DNA of 64,000 nucleotides from DATBGO01 sp963785765. Its GTDB lineage: Bacteria; Actinomycetota; Actinomycetes; Streptosporangiales; Streptosporangiaceae. The position numbers and the translations under genes were made by a program. The notes under the pieces were generated by a model, which worked only from the letters and a program-made list of their open reading frames with translations, searched no databases and was not told where the DNA came from. Positions within the stretch are counted from its first letter, which is position 1, and each line of letters starts with the position of its first letter. The stretch covers positions 62,001 through 126,000 of the forward strand of contig CAWAWM010000002.1 of NCBI GenBank assembly GCA_963785765.1, in the 5' to 3' direction. Below, piece after piece: positions 34,931 to 43,476 of this stretch.

Positions 34931-36585
34931 CCGGCCAGCTGCTCGAGAAGCCACCACGCGAGCTCGCCCCCGCGGGCCGCTACCCGGGATCCGTCCTCGC
35001 CCGTCAGGTGGCGCGCCGCGCCGCTCGGTCGGGCGCTCTGTGGGGCCTCATATTCGGCTTCTTCATCTTCGTCGAGACGCACGCCTACACCTCCACCTAC
35101 AAGACCCAGGCGGCGCGCAACCAGCTGGCGCGCGCGTACGGGTCGAACACCGCCATGAACGCGCTCCTCGGGTCGGAGCGCGCCGTCAACACGGTGGCCG
35201 GCTTCGCCGACTGGCGCTTCGTCGGCATCTTGAGCCTTCTCGGCTCCATCTGGGGCCTGCTCACGGCCACCCGCCTCATGCGCGGCGAGGAGGAAGCCGG
35301 GCGCTACGATCTGCTCCTGGCCGGTCAGACAACACGCCGTCGCGCCGCGGGCCAGGCGCTCGCAGGCCTTGGCGCCGGGTTGCTGGCCTTGTTCGTGCTG
35401 ACGGCTCTCGGGGCGATTGTCACCGGCCGGTCCCCATCGGCCGGATTCAGTCTCGGCCAGTGCCTGTACTTCTCTGTCACGCTCGTGGCGGCGGCGGCCA
35501 TGTTCCTCGCCATCGGCGCACTGGCCAGCCAGCTGGCCAGCACCCGCCGGCGCGCCGCAGCCATGGCCGGGGTCGTCTTCGGCCTGGCGTATGCACTGCG
35601 CATGGTGGCTGACACGAACCAGGGCCTGCACTGGCTGGTGTGGCTGAGCCCCCTGGGCTGGGTCGAGGAAGCCAGGCCCCTGACCGACCCGAACCCGGTG
35701 GCACTGCTCCCGGTCCTCGTCTTGCTGATTGCGGTCACCGCAGCCACGCTGCACCTGGCCGGCACCCGCGACGCCGGGGCCGCCTCGCTGCCGGGACGTG
35801 AGTCATCACAACCGCATCTGGCCCTGCTCGGCGGCTCCGCGGGCCTGGCCGTGCGCCTGATGCGGCCAGCCGGACTTGGCTGGCTGTTCGCCGTCGCTGT
35901 TTTCGCTGTGCTCATCGGAACCACGGCCGAGTCGTCCGCCAAGGACGCCACCGGCTCGCAAGGGATCAGCCAGGCGATCGGACGGCTCGGCGGGCACGGC
36001 TCAATCGTGGCGGACGATCTTGGTCTGACTTTCCTGATCCTCGCGCTCCTGATCGCGCTGATCTCGGCCGGCCAGATCACCGCGATGCGGACCGAGGAGG
36101 CCGACGGTTACCTGGAGAACCTCCTTGTCCGTCCCGTGAGCCGGACCTCGTGGTTCGCCGGACGGCTGGGACTCGCCTCCCTTCTCCTCCTTACGGCTGG
36201 CCTGCTGGCCGGGATCGGGGCCTGGGCGGGTGCCGCCAGCCAGCACAGCGGGGTCCGTTTCGGGTCGCTGCTGACAGCCGGCCTGAACGTCGTCCCGCCG
36301 GGGCTTTTCCTCCTCGGCCTCGGCGCGCTGGTGCTCGGCGCGTGGCCGCGGCGGACCTCGACGGTTGTCTACGGATACCTGGCCTGGTCGTTTCTCGTCG
36401 AGTTCGCGGGCGGCGTGGTACACACCAGTCACTGGCTACTGGACACATCCGTCTTCTTCCACATGGTTCCCGCCCCTGCCACCAGTCCTGACTGGCCGGG
36501 CATGGCGGTCATCACCGGCCTCGGGATCCTAGGAGCCGTCCTCGGCGGCATCCTTCTCTCCCGTCGCGACCAGAAGAACGCCTGA
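34927..36585 (+). CDS. ABC-2-like permease, polyketide-antibiotic exporter family
   Basis: 552 residues with about twelve membrane segments in two halves (for example LWGLIFGFFIFVETHAYTST near residue 38 and LFAVAVFAVLIGTTAESSA near residue 320). MRGEEEAGRYDLLLAGQTTR and MRTEEADGYLENLLVRPVSR are the paired E-E-x-G cytoplasmic loops of the tetronasin-resistance TnrB3-like group. With the ATPase it should expel a hydrophobic drug or natural product. Confidence 0.88.
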   Translation: MTGQLLEKPPRELAPAGRYPGSVLARQVARRAARSGALWGLIFGFFIFVETHAYTSTYKTQAARNQLARAYGSNTAMNALLGSERAVNTVAGFADWRFVGILSLLGSIWGLLTATRLMRGEEEAGRYDLLLAGQTTRRRAAGQALAGLGAGLLALFVLTALGAIVTGRSPSAGFSLGQCLYFSVTLVAAAAMFLAIGALASQLASTRRRAAAMAGVVFGLAYALRMVADTNQGLHWLVWLSPLGWVEEARPLTDPNPVALLPVLVLLIAVTAATLHLAGTRDAGAASLPGRESSQPHLALLGGSAGLAVRLMRPAGLGWLFAVAVFAVLIGTTAESSAKDATGSQGISQAIGRLGGHGSIVADDLGLTFLILALLIALISAGQITAMRTEEADGYLENLLVRPVSRTSWFAGRLGLASLLLLTAGLLAGIGAWAGAASQHSGVRFGSLLTAGLNVVPPGLFLLGLGALVLGAWPRRTSTVVYGYLAWSFLVEFAGGVVHTSHWLLDTSVFFHMVPAPATSPDWPGMAVITGLGILGAVLGGILLSRRDQKNA

Positions 36586-36612
36586 CCCAGCGCAGCGCCG
36601 GGCTTACCGCAG

Positions 36613-36760
36613 ATGCTGCTGGTGATCACAGTCTCGCTGGTGACCCTGGCGGCCCTAAACGCGATCCTCAGGCCTGGGCAACCGTGCTGGACACCAGATA
36701 TGCGTCGGCACTGATGCGCGTGCTCGGCGGTGGCGAACCGACCCCGCGCTGCCGCCCTCG
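36613..36760 (+). pseudogene. FtsX-like permease remnant
   Basis: LLVITVSLVTLAALNAIL in one frame, then AWATVLDTRYASALMRVLGG in the next, matching the last-but-one helix and loop of FtsX/MacB-type permeases. No ATPase partner or remaining helices follow. Confidence 0.5.
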
Positions 36761-37251
36761 CCACTCGGTTTTGCCACGCGGCGTGCAGCGGGATAACGGT
36801 CGATGGGCGGTGGCCAGGCTGGCACCCGTGCGGATGCCGCTGCGGCCGGGGCCTTGGTGTTCGCCGTCCTGGCCGGGTGGCGGCGAATACCGTCACCGTC
36901 CGCGACAGCAAGCGGTTCGCCGAACCGCTTGCTTTGCCCGGATTCTGTCCGCCATATGTCCGTGATCAGTGGATTAGTCGAACTCATGATCGTATACTGT
37001 GGTAGCCTGCGCCGTCGGCTCGAATTTGTAGCCGATGCCGGTTCGGTGGGATGTTCTCGCAGGTCAGCACGGCATAAACGAACGCAACACTGGTCGGTGG
37101 GGAAGGGCCGGACGGCGAGTGAGAACCGGCGCGCGCACAGTTGCCCTGCTGGAGCGAGCGGTTTGCAGACCGCTCACTCCGGCTGGCATTACCGGCGGGA
37201 CAAGATTTCTAATCACGGCGCTGAGCTGCTGATACTACAGGTAGTCACTAG
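36761..37251. other. Island end, no gene seen
   Basis: About 490 bp without a supported gene. It contains a strong hairpin at 36907, the CTGTCCGCCATATGTCCG word at 36945 and GAGCGGTTTGCAGACCGCTC, a short inverted repeat near 37157. Confidence 0.4.
36907..36936. terminator. Rho-independent-type hairpin
   Basis: AGCAAGCGGTTCG-C-CGAACCGCTTGCT, perfect 13-bp arms (the innermost bases form the loop), followed by TTG. It probably ends the exporter operon or isolates the island boundary. Confidence 0.65.
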
Positions 37252-37333
37252 TGGCAGGTGTTGGGTTCGAACCAACGTAGGCTTAGCCGACGGTTTTACA
37301 GACCGCTCCCTTTGGCCACTCGGGCAACCTGCC
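37252..37333 (-). tRNA. tRNA-Tyr (GTA)
   Basis: 82 nt class II tRNA. Acceptor GGCAGGT pairs with ACCTGCC plus discriminator A; anticodon loop CTGTAAA with stem GCGGT/ACCGT puts GTA at 37297-37299; variable arm GGC-TAA-GCC; T-arm TTGG-TTCGAAC-CCAA. CCA is not encoded. Its 3' half is repeated at 31345 and 25969, so it is the attachment site for the islands to its left. Confidence 0.95.
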
Positions 37334-37486
37334 TGGCGCCGTCTCGCTCGACGGCAAAGTGAAGGATAGCGGAAGACCCGCCCAGGGTCAGCACGCGGAG
37401 CCGCTGTTCCGGGGCGACACTCCCGGTTCCAGGCTATACACCCAGCCAGCGCACCAGGCGGCCCCCGGCCGTCTAACCTGGGACCC

Positions 37487-37981
37487 GTGGCATCCGAATC
37501 CTCTTTCGACATCGTATCCAAGATCAACCGGCAGGAAGTCGACAACGCCCTCAACCAGGCGGGCAAGGAGATCGGCACCCGGTTCGACTTCCGTGGCGTG
37601 GGCGCTTCCATCGCCTGGTCCGGCGATCACGCCGTGGAGATCAAGGCCAACAGCGAGGAACGCGCCAACGCGGTCCTCGACGTCTTCAAGGACAAGCTGG
37701 TCAAGCGCTCGGTCTCGCTGAAGGTCCTCGACCCTGGTGAACCGAAGCCGTCGGGCAAGGAGTACCGCCTGGCCGTATCCCTGAAGGAAGGCATCTCCCA
37801 GGATGATGCCAGGAAGATCTCCAAGATCATCAGGGACGAGGGGCCGAAGGGAGTCAGGGCCCAGGTGCAGGGTGACGAGCTGCGCGTCTCCTCCAAGAAG
37901 AAGGACGACCTTCAGCAGGTCATCAACCTGATGAAGGACAAGGACTTCGACTTCGCGCTGCAGTTCGTCAACTACCGCTGA
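37487..37981 (+). CDS. yajQ: YajQ family nucleotide-binding protein
   Basis: 164 residues from GTG 37487. SSFDIVSKINRQEVDNALNQ at the start and GPKGVRAQVQGDELRVSSKK with DLQQVINLMKDKDFDFALQF at the end are the two conserved halves of UPF0234/YajQ. The family binds c-di-GMP in some bacteria and has two ferredoxin-like domains. It begins 150 bp beyond the tRNA-Tyr 5' end and marks the return to core chromosome. Confidence 0.92.
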   Translation: MASESSFDIVSKINRQEVDNALNQAGKEIGTRFDFRGVGASIAWSGDHAVEIKANSEERANAVLDVFKDKLVKRSVSLKVLDPGEPKPSGKEYRLAVSLKEGISQDDARKISKIIRDEGPKGVRAQVQGDELRVSSKKKDDLQQVINLMKDKDFDFALQFVNYR

Positions 37982-38069
37982 GCCCCGCCTGCTCCAGCCC
38001 GGGCCACCTTGCATCGCTGCCGTCGGCGCTGGCCTTGATCGCGGCCGTCACCACAATGCGAGCAGGCGG

Positions 38070-38633
38070 TCAGGACACGATGGGAGCGCGGCGCCGGTAG
38101 CCCGAGATGTCGGTCGGACGCTGGATCGGCGTGGGCAGCGGGTGCGCCGAGCGCAATTCGCCGTCCTGGCCGGCCAGCGCGGCGGGGACCGTCGCGCCAG
38201 CGGCGAGCAGCGCCGCCAGGTCGGCGTAGTCACGTGCGCGCTCGAAGTCCCGTGAATGCTCGGCGCAGCGCCCGCCGCGGACCTTCTCGCAGTCCCAGCA
38301 GCCGACCGTTCCCACTCCGGCCACGCGATGGACCACAGCATCCTCGAGAGCCGCCAGGACGGTCTCTAGCTGAACCGGCGTCAGCGCCGCCTCGTTACGC
38401 CCGGCCCGCCGTGCGCGCCGCAGCAGCGAGGCCACCGAAGCCGCGTTGCGCTTGTCCCAGTGGACCAGCTTGCTGAGAAACTGCCGGTCCCGGGTGCTGA
38501 GGGGCGCCCCGGTTAAGGCTGCCTCCAGCTCGTCCCGCACCGTGGCCCGGCACGAGCCCGGCACCGAACGCCTGGACCCTGGCGCTACCGGCCGCGGAGC
38601 TACCGGCCGGACCGCCTGCTGCCGGGCAGTCAT
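38070..38633 (-). CDS. Hypothetical protein with Cys cluster
   Basis: 187 residues. A Pro/Arg-rich N-terminus, a helical middle (LSTRDRQFLSKLVHWDKRNA, ALTPVQLETVLAALEDAVVH) and VGCWDCEKVRGGRCAEHSRD, a C-x2-C-x7-C-x2-H cluster that could bind zinc. No family recognised. Its ATG overlaps the stop of the upstream 96-codon ORF (ATGA), so both are likely cotranslated. Confidence 0.6.
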   Translation of the reverse strand: MTARQQAVRPVAPRPVAPGSRRSVPGSCRATVRDELEAALTGAPLSTRDRQFLSKLVHWDKRNAASVASLLRRARRAGRNEAALTPVQLETVLAALEDAVVHRVAGVGTVGCWDCEKVRGGRCAEHSRDFERARDYADLAALLAAGATVPAALAGQDGELRSAHPLPTPIQRPTDISGYRRRAPIVS

Positions 38634-38920
38634 CGGCGTCGGCTCCGCCGCGTCCCGCCGCGCCCCGGCATCCTCACTCCCGGCTTCCTGACTGCCGCCC
38701 GCCGCGTCCCAGCCTCCTGAGTCCCGGTCTGCTGCGTCCCGGCCTGCTGGGTCCCGGCCTCCGAGTGCGGTGAAGGTGCCAGTTCCGGAGTCAGCGCGGG
38801 CGCCCCTAGATTCTGACTACCCGCAACCGGACCGCGCGCCCCCAGACTCTGGGCGCGCGGCGCCTGCCTGGGCACAGCCGTAACCAGGCTCGCCGCGCTT
38901 CCCTGAACACCTTCGCTCAT
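38630..38920 (-). CDS. Small low-complexity hypothetical protein
   Basis: 96 residues from ATG 38920, which has AGGAGG upstream. MSEGVQGSAASLVTAVPRQA, then a Pro/Ala linker, then GTQQAGTQQTGTQEAGT repeats encoded by 15-bp minisatellite units (about 38700-38762), and an Arg-rich end. Disordered by composition. It may be the front part of the following gene separated by a frame change, or a true small upstream ORF. Confidence 0.45.
   Translation of the reverse strand: MSEGVQGSAASLVTAVPRQAPRAQSLGARGPVAGSQNLGAPALTPELAPSPHSEAGTQQAGTQQTGTQEAGTRRAAVRKPGVRMPGRGGTRRSRRR
38700..38762. repeat. 15-bp tandem repeat
   Basis: Four units of the type CCCGGCCTGCTGGGT with point changes, coding for GTQQA-like pentapeptides on the minus strand. 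Confidence 0.7.
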
Positions 38921-39545
38921 ACTCCGCGGCCTCCTCGTTGGGCGGGAGATCAGATTGCGGATCACGTGAGTATGACGCCTCGCTCAGCTATCGGGTTGAC
39001 ACTCTCAGTAACGAACTGGCTGGCCGCGCGGGCCGCCGACTGAGCAGCCGGGCCGAAAAGGCCGTCGTGGCTGGGCCCGCTGATGTCACGGATCAGGCGC
39101 CAATAGCTGTGACCGCAGGTTCCGGCACGGTCCAGAGCACACGCCGGGAGGTGCCGAATCTGCTTTATCTCGATTTCGCCGCGACCGGAACTGGCCGGCT
39201 GTTCCTGGGCCGATGGAACCCGGGACCAGTGAACCCGATGCTCGCGCAATGCGTCCTCATTAGCAGAGGTAAACGCAGTAGGGAACGGAAGCGTCCTGGA
39301 ATCACGCAGAGTAACTGCTTCGACGGGCCCGCTCGGCAACCAAGCAGGTAGGACGGCCGCCGCAGCAATTCGGGGCCGTCCAGACCCAACGTGCGAGCCT
39401 CAGCCGCGAGTAAGATAGCCGATAGCCCAAACCTCAGCGCCCCGGCCATGGTCCGGCCCCGGGCGGCGCTCAAAGATGCACGCCGTCACCGCGTCACCAG
39501 TGATAGCACTGTCCGGCCTCGGCGCGTGGAGGAGGTCCTCCCACT
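38921..39545. other. Divergent intergenic region before korA
   Basis: About 620 bp. Frames on both strands lack starts with ribosome-binding sites and recognisable families. An inverted repeat GGACGGCC/GGCCGTCC lies at 39351-39381. It should hold the korAB promoter. Confidence 0.4.
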
Positions 39546-41411
39546 GTGACCAAGCAGGTCCAGCAACTCGACCGCGTCATCATCAGGTTCGCCGGTGACT
39601 CCGGAGACGGCATGCAGCTAGCCGGCGACAGGTTCACCCAGGAGACGGCGACGTTCGGCAACGACCTGTCGACGCTGCCTAATTTCCCGGCCGAGATCCG
39701 CGCACCGGCCGGCACCCTCCCCGGGGTGTCGAGCTTCCAGCTGCACTTCGCCGACCATGACATCCTTACGCCAGGCGATGCGCCCGACGTGCTGGTGGCG
39801 ATGAACCCGGCCGCGCTGAAGGCCAATCTCAGCGACCTGCCGCGCGGCGCCGACATCATCGCCAACACCGACGAGTTCACCAAGCGCAACCTGACCAAGG
39901 TCGGCTACGCCGAAAGCCCGCTGGAGGACGGCTCTCTCGAGGCCTACCAGCTCCATGCGCTGCGGATCACTTCGCTGACCGTCAAGGCGCTGGAAGGCTA
40001 TGACATCAGCAGGAAGGACGCCGAGCGCGCGAAGAACATGTTCGCCCTCGGCCTGCTCTCCTGGCTGTACAGCCGGCCCACCAGCGGAACGATGAAGTTC
40101 CTCGAATCCAAGTTCGCCACTAAGCCCGAGATCATGCGGGCCAACGTCGCTGCCTTCCAGGCGGGCTGGAATTACGGCGAGACCACTGAGGACTTTTCCG
40201 TTCAATATGAAGTTAAGCCCGCCACCCTGCAGCCGGGCACCTACCGCAACATCACCGGCAATAGCGCGCTGGCCTACGGGCTTGTGGCGGCGTCCAGGCG
40301 CTCGGGGCTGCCGCTGTTCCTCGGCTCTTACCCGATCACCCCGGCCTCGGACATCCTGCACGAGCTGTCCAAGCTCAAGCGGTTCGGCGTCCGCACGTTC
40401 CAGGCGGAGGATGAGATCAGCGGGGTCGGCGCGGCGCTCGGCGCGTCTTTCGGCGGCGGCCTCGGCGTGACCACCACATCAGGCCCGGGCATGTGCCTCA
40501 AGGCCGAGACAATCGGCCTGGCCGCGTCGGTGGAGCTGCCGCTGATCATCTGCGATATTCAGCGAGCGGGCCCGTCCACTGGCATGCCGACCAAGACCGA
40601 GCAGGCTGACCTGCTGATGGCCTTGTACGGCCGGAACGGGGAGTCGCCGGTCGCGGTCGTCGCGCCTGCCAACCCGTCAGATTGCTTCGACATCGCCATT
40701 GAGGCGGTCCGGATCGCGGTCAAGTACCGTACGCCAGTGATCATTCTCTCCGACGGGTATCTCGCGAACGGTTCGGAGCCCTGGCGGATTCCGGCTGTGG
40801 ACAGCCTGGCCAAGCTGCGGGATGACTTCAAGTTCGCTATTCCGAACGAGGGGCCTGGCGCCAATGGGTCGTCCGGCTTCATGCCGTTCCAGCGGGACCC
40901 GCAGACCCTGGCCAGGCCCTGGGCGATCCCGGGAACCCCCGGGCTGGAGCACCGGATCGGCGGGATCGAGAAGGCCGATGGCGCCGGGACGATTTCCTAT
41001 GATCCCGATAACCACGACAAGATGGTTCGGCTGCGCCAGGCCAAGATCGACGGGATCGCGGCGGATATCGCGCCGCTCGAGGTGGACGACCCCGACGGTG
41101 CGCGCGTCCTGGTGCTCGGCTGGGGCTCGACGTACGGATCGATCGGCGCCGCCGTCCGCCGGGTCCGGCTGGCCGGAGGCGCTGTCGCGCAGGCGCATCT
41201 GCGCCACCTGTCGCCGTTCCCGGCCAACCTCGGCGAGGTGCTGCGCGCCTACGACAAGGTGCTCGTCCCCGAGATCAACCTCGGCCAGCTCGCGCTGCTG
41301 ATCCGCGGTCGCTACCTGGTCGACGTGATCTCCTACAACCGGGTCCGCGGGCTCCCGTTCCGCGCCGCCGAACTGGCCGGCGTGATGGAGGATGTGATCG
41401 CAAATGTCTGA
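39546..41411 (+). CDS. korA: 2-oxoglutarate:ferredoxin oxidoreductase, alpha subunit (gamma-alpha fusion)
   Basis: 621 residues from GTG 39546 (AGGAGG upstream). Residues 1-190 are the gamma domain (VIIRFAGDSGDGMQLAGDRF); residues ~215-600 the alpha domain (GNSALAYGLVAASRRSGLPL, GSYPITPASDILHELSKLK, FQAEDEISGVGAALGASFGG, TTTSGPGMCLKAETIGLAAS). With KorB it oxidises 2-oxoglutarate plus CoA to succinyl-CoA and reduces ferredoxin, an alternative to the NAD-dependent dehydrogenase. It overlaps korB by 8 bp. Confidence 0.94.
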   Translation: MTKQVQQLDRVIIRFAGDSGDGMQLAGDRFTQETATFGNDLSTLPNFPAEIRAPAGTLPGVSSFQLHFADHDILTPGDAPDVLVAMNPAALKANLSDLPRGADIIANTDEFTKRNLTKVGYAESPLEDGSLEAYQLHALRITSLTVKALEGYDISRKDAERAKNMFALGLLSWLYSRPTSGTMKFLESKFATKPEIMRANVAAFQAGWNYGETTEDFSVQYEVKPATLQPGTYRNITGNSALAYGLVAASRRSGLPLFLGSYPITPASDILHELSKLKRFGVRTFQAEDEISGVGAALGASFGGGLGVTTTSGPGMCLKAETIGLAASVELPLIICDIQRAGPSTGMPTKTEQADLLMALYGRNGESPVAVVAPANPSDCFDIAIEAVRIAVKYRTPVIILSDGYLANGSEPWRIPAVDSLAKLRDDFKFAIPNEGPGANGSSGFMPFQRDPQTLARPWAIPGTPGLEHRIGGIEKADGAGTISYDPDNHDKMVRLRQAKIDGIAADIAPLEVDDPDGARVLVLGWGSTYGSIGAAVRRVRLAGGAVAQAHLRHLSPFPANLGEVLRAYDKVLVPEINLGQLALLIRGRYLVDVISYNRVRGLPFRAAELAGVMEDVIANV

Positions 41412-42495
41412 CCCCGGAGCACCGGATAGCGTTGAGCACGCCGTCGACCAGCACAGGTTCGCCTCACTGAGCCTGGTGCCGAAGGCCGATGAGAAGCTCG
41501 CCACCCGGGATTTCAAGTCCGACCAGGAGGTTCGCTGGTGCCCGGGGTGCGGCGACTACGCGATCCTGGCCGCGTTCCAGTCTTTCCTGCCAGAGCTGGA
41601 GATCCCGCGGGAGAACCTGGTGATCATCTCCGGTATCGGCTGCTCGTCCCGGCTGCCGTACTACGTCAACAGTTACGGGATGCACTCGATCCACGGTCGC
41701 GCGCCGGCCATCGCCACCGGCCTCGCCTCATCCCGCCCCGATCTGTCGGTCTGGGTGATCACCGGTGACGGCGATGCGCTGTCGATCGGCGGGAACCACC
41801 TGATCCATGCCCTGCGCCGGAACGTCAACATCAAGATCCTGCTGTTCAACAACCGGATCTACGGGCTGACCAAGGGCCAGTACTCGCCCACCTCGGAACA
41901 GGGCAAGATCACCAAGTCCAGCCCGTTCGGCTCCCTGGACATGCCGTTCAATCCGGTATCGCTGGCCCTCGGCGCCGAGGCGAGCTTCGTCGCGCGGACC
42001 ATCGACTCCGACCGCAAGCACCTGACCAGCGTGCTGCGGGCGGCCGCCGACCACCGGGGCACCGCGTTCATCGAGATCTACCAGAACTGCCCGATTTACA
42101 ACGATGAGGCGTTCGCGCCGGTGACCGAGCCCGGGTCGCGCGACGAGCACGTCATCCGGCTCGAGCACGGTGCGCCGGTTCGCTTTGGTGCCGACAGCAG
42201 TCACGGGTTGCGGTTCAGCCGCCACGGCGCCCTGGAGGCGGTCGAAGTGGCCGGGGCCGATCCCGATTCGCTGGTGACGCATGACGCGCACGCCGCCGAT
42301 CCCTCCTACGCGTTCGCCTTGTCGCGGCTGGATAGCTCGAACTTCGCGCACACGCCGATCGGGATATTCCGGCAGGCGCCGAGGCCTAGCTACGACGAGC
42401 TGATGTCCGCCCAGATCGAGTCCGCCCGCCAGCAGCAGGGCGACGGCGACCTGGCCGGGCTGCTCGCCGGCAGCGACACCTGGCAGGTCGGCTAG
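41404..42495 (+). CDS. korB: 2-oxoglutarate:ferredoxin oxidoreductase, beta subunit
   Basis: 363 residues. RWCPGCGDYAILAAFQSFLP near the start and SGIGCSSRLPYYVNSYGMHS are beta-subunit marks; VITGDGDALSIGGNHLIHAL followed by ILLFNNRIYGLTKGQYSPTS is the thiamine-diphosphate/Mg motif (GDGD-x20+-NN). It carries the catalytic cofactor and Fe-S contacts of the complex. Coupled to korA. Confidence 0.94.
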   Translation: MSDPGAPDSVEHAVDQHRFASLSLVPKADEKLATRDFKSDQEVRWCPGCGDYAILAAFQSFLPELEIPRENLVIISGIGCSSRLPYYVNSYGMHSIHGRAPAIATGLASSRPDLSVWVITGDGDALSIGGNHLIHALRRNVNIKILLFNNRIYGLTKGQYSPTSEQGKITKSSPFGSLDMPFNPVSLALGAEASFVARTIDSDRKHLTSVLRAAADHRGTAFIEIYQNCPIYNDEAFAPVTEPGSRDEHVIRLEHGAPVRFGADSSHGLRFSRHGALEAVEVAGADPDSLVTHDAHAADPSYAFALSRLDSSNFAHTPIGIFRQAPRPSYDELMSAQIESARQQQGDGDLAGLLAGSDTWQVG

Positions 42496-42500
42496 CCGCC

Positions 42501-43264
42501 GTGAGTGTGCGGGTCGAGCGCAGCGGACCGGTCACCACCGTCATCCTCGACCGTCCCGAGGTGCGCAATGCCGTCAACGGCCCGACCGCGGCGGCGCTGA
42601 CCGAAGCCTTCGCCGACTTCGACGCCAACCCGGACGCCTCGGTGGCGGTGCTGTTCGGTGCGGGCGGAACGTTCTGTGCCGGCGCCGACCTCAAGGCGAT
42701 GGGCAGCCCGGACGGCAACGTCGTCGGACCGGAGGAGCCGGCCCGATGGGCCCGACCCGCATGGAACTTTCCAAGCCCGTCATCGCGGCGATCTGCGGGC
42801 ACGCCGTGGCCGGTGGGCTCGAGTTGGCGCTCTGGTGCGACCTGCGGGTCGCCGAGGAAGACGCCATCCTCGGCGTGTTCTGCCGGCGCTGGGGCGTGCC
42901 CCTCATCGACGGCGGCACGGTCCGGCTGCCCCATATCATCGGCCTCGGCCGGGCGCTGGACATGATCCTCACCGGGCGGGCTGTGACCGCCGCCGAAGCC
43001 TGCCAGATGGGCCTGGTCAACCGGGTCGTGCCGCATGGCGGCGCCCGGGCAGCGGCCGAGAAGCTGGCTCGGGAGCTGGCCGCGGCGCCCCAGGCCTGCC
43101 TGCGCAGTGACCGCCGGTCCACGCTGGAGGGGATATCCCTGCCCAGCGAGGCCGCCATGGCCAACGAGTTCCGGCACGGATCCGCGGCGCTAGCGGATCC
43201 GGCAATACGGGCGGGCGTCTCGCGGTTCCGTGGTGGCGCTGGCCGCGGCGGCTCCCCCGCCTAG
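42501..43264 (+). pseudogene. Enoyl-CoA hydratase/isomerase, single-base frameshift
   Basis: From GTG 42501: VTTVILDRPEVRNAVNGPTA and VAVLFGAGGTFCAGADLKAM (oxyanion hole). After a one-base loss near GGCCCGATGGGCCC (42739-42754) the next frame gives MELSKPVIAAICGHAVAGGL, LALWCDLRVAEEDAILGVF and HIIGLGRALDMILTGRAVTA. Together this is a normal ~250-residue crotonase. It follows korB by 5 bp. Either a fresh pseudogene or a sequence error; the remaining sequence is well conserved. Confidence 0.85.
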
Positions 43265-43476
43265 CCCGGCCGGTCAGCTGCAGGCGGCGGTGGCCGATCC
43301 GGTCGATGCGCGCGATCCCGAGGATGTAGCCGGGGACGGCCGCCACCACGAAGATGGTCAACTGGATGGCGATCGTGGTCATGGTCGAAGCCGTCGGCTA
43401 TTCCGGCCATCCGAACCCGCGGACCCGCGGAACACGGAAGCCAACCATGCAGTCCGGTTAACCGTCTTTACTCTTA
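43265..43476. other. Intergenic
   Basis: Short region between the crotonase and the serine hydrolase. A minus-strand hydrophobic reading (TIAIQLTIFVVAAVPGYILG) exists but has no ribosome-binding site. Confidence 0.35.

Noticed and set aside
38938..39351. Overlapping frames on both strands before korA
   Set aside because: Neither has a ribosome-binding site, conserved motif or consistent codon bias.
43017..43382. Minus-strand frame starting with a hydrophobic helix
   Set aside because: No ribosome-binding site and most of it is antisense to the enoyl-CoA hydratase; only the first ~40 codons look protein-like.
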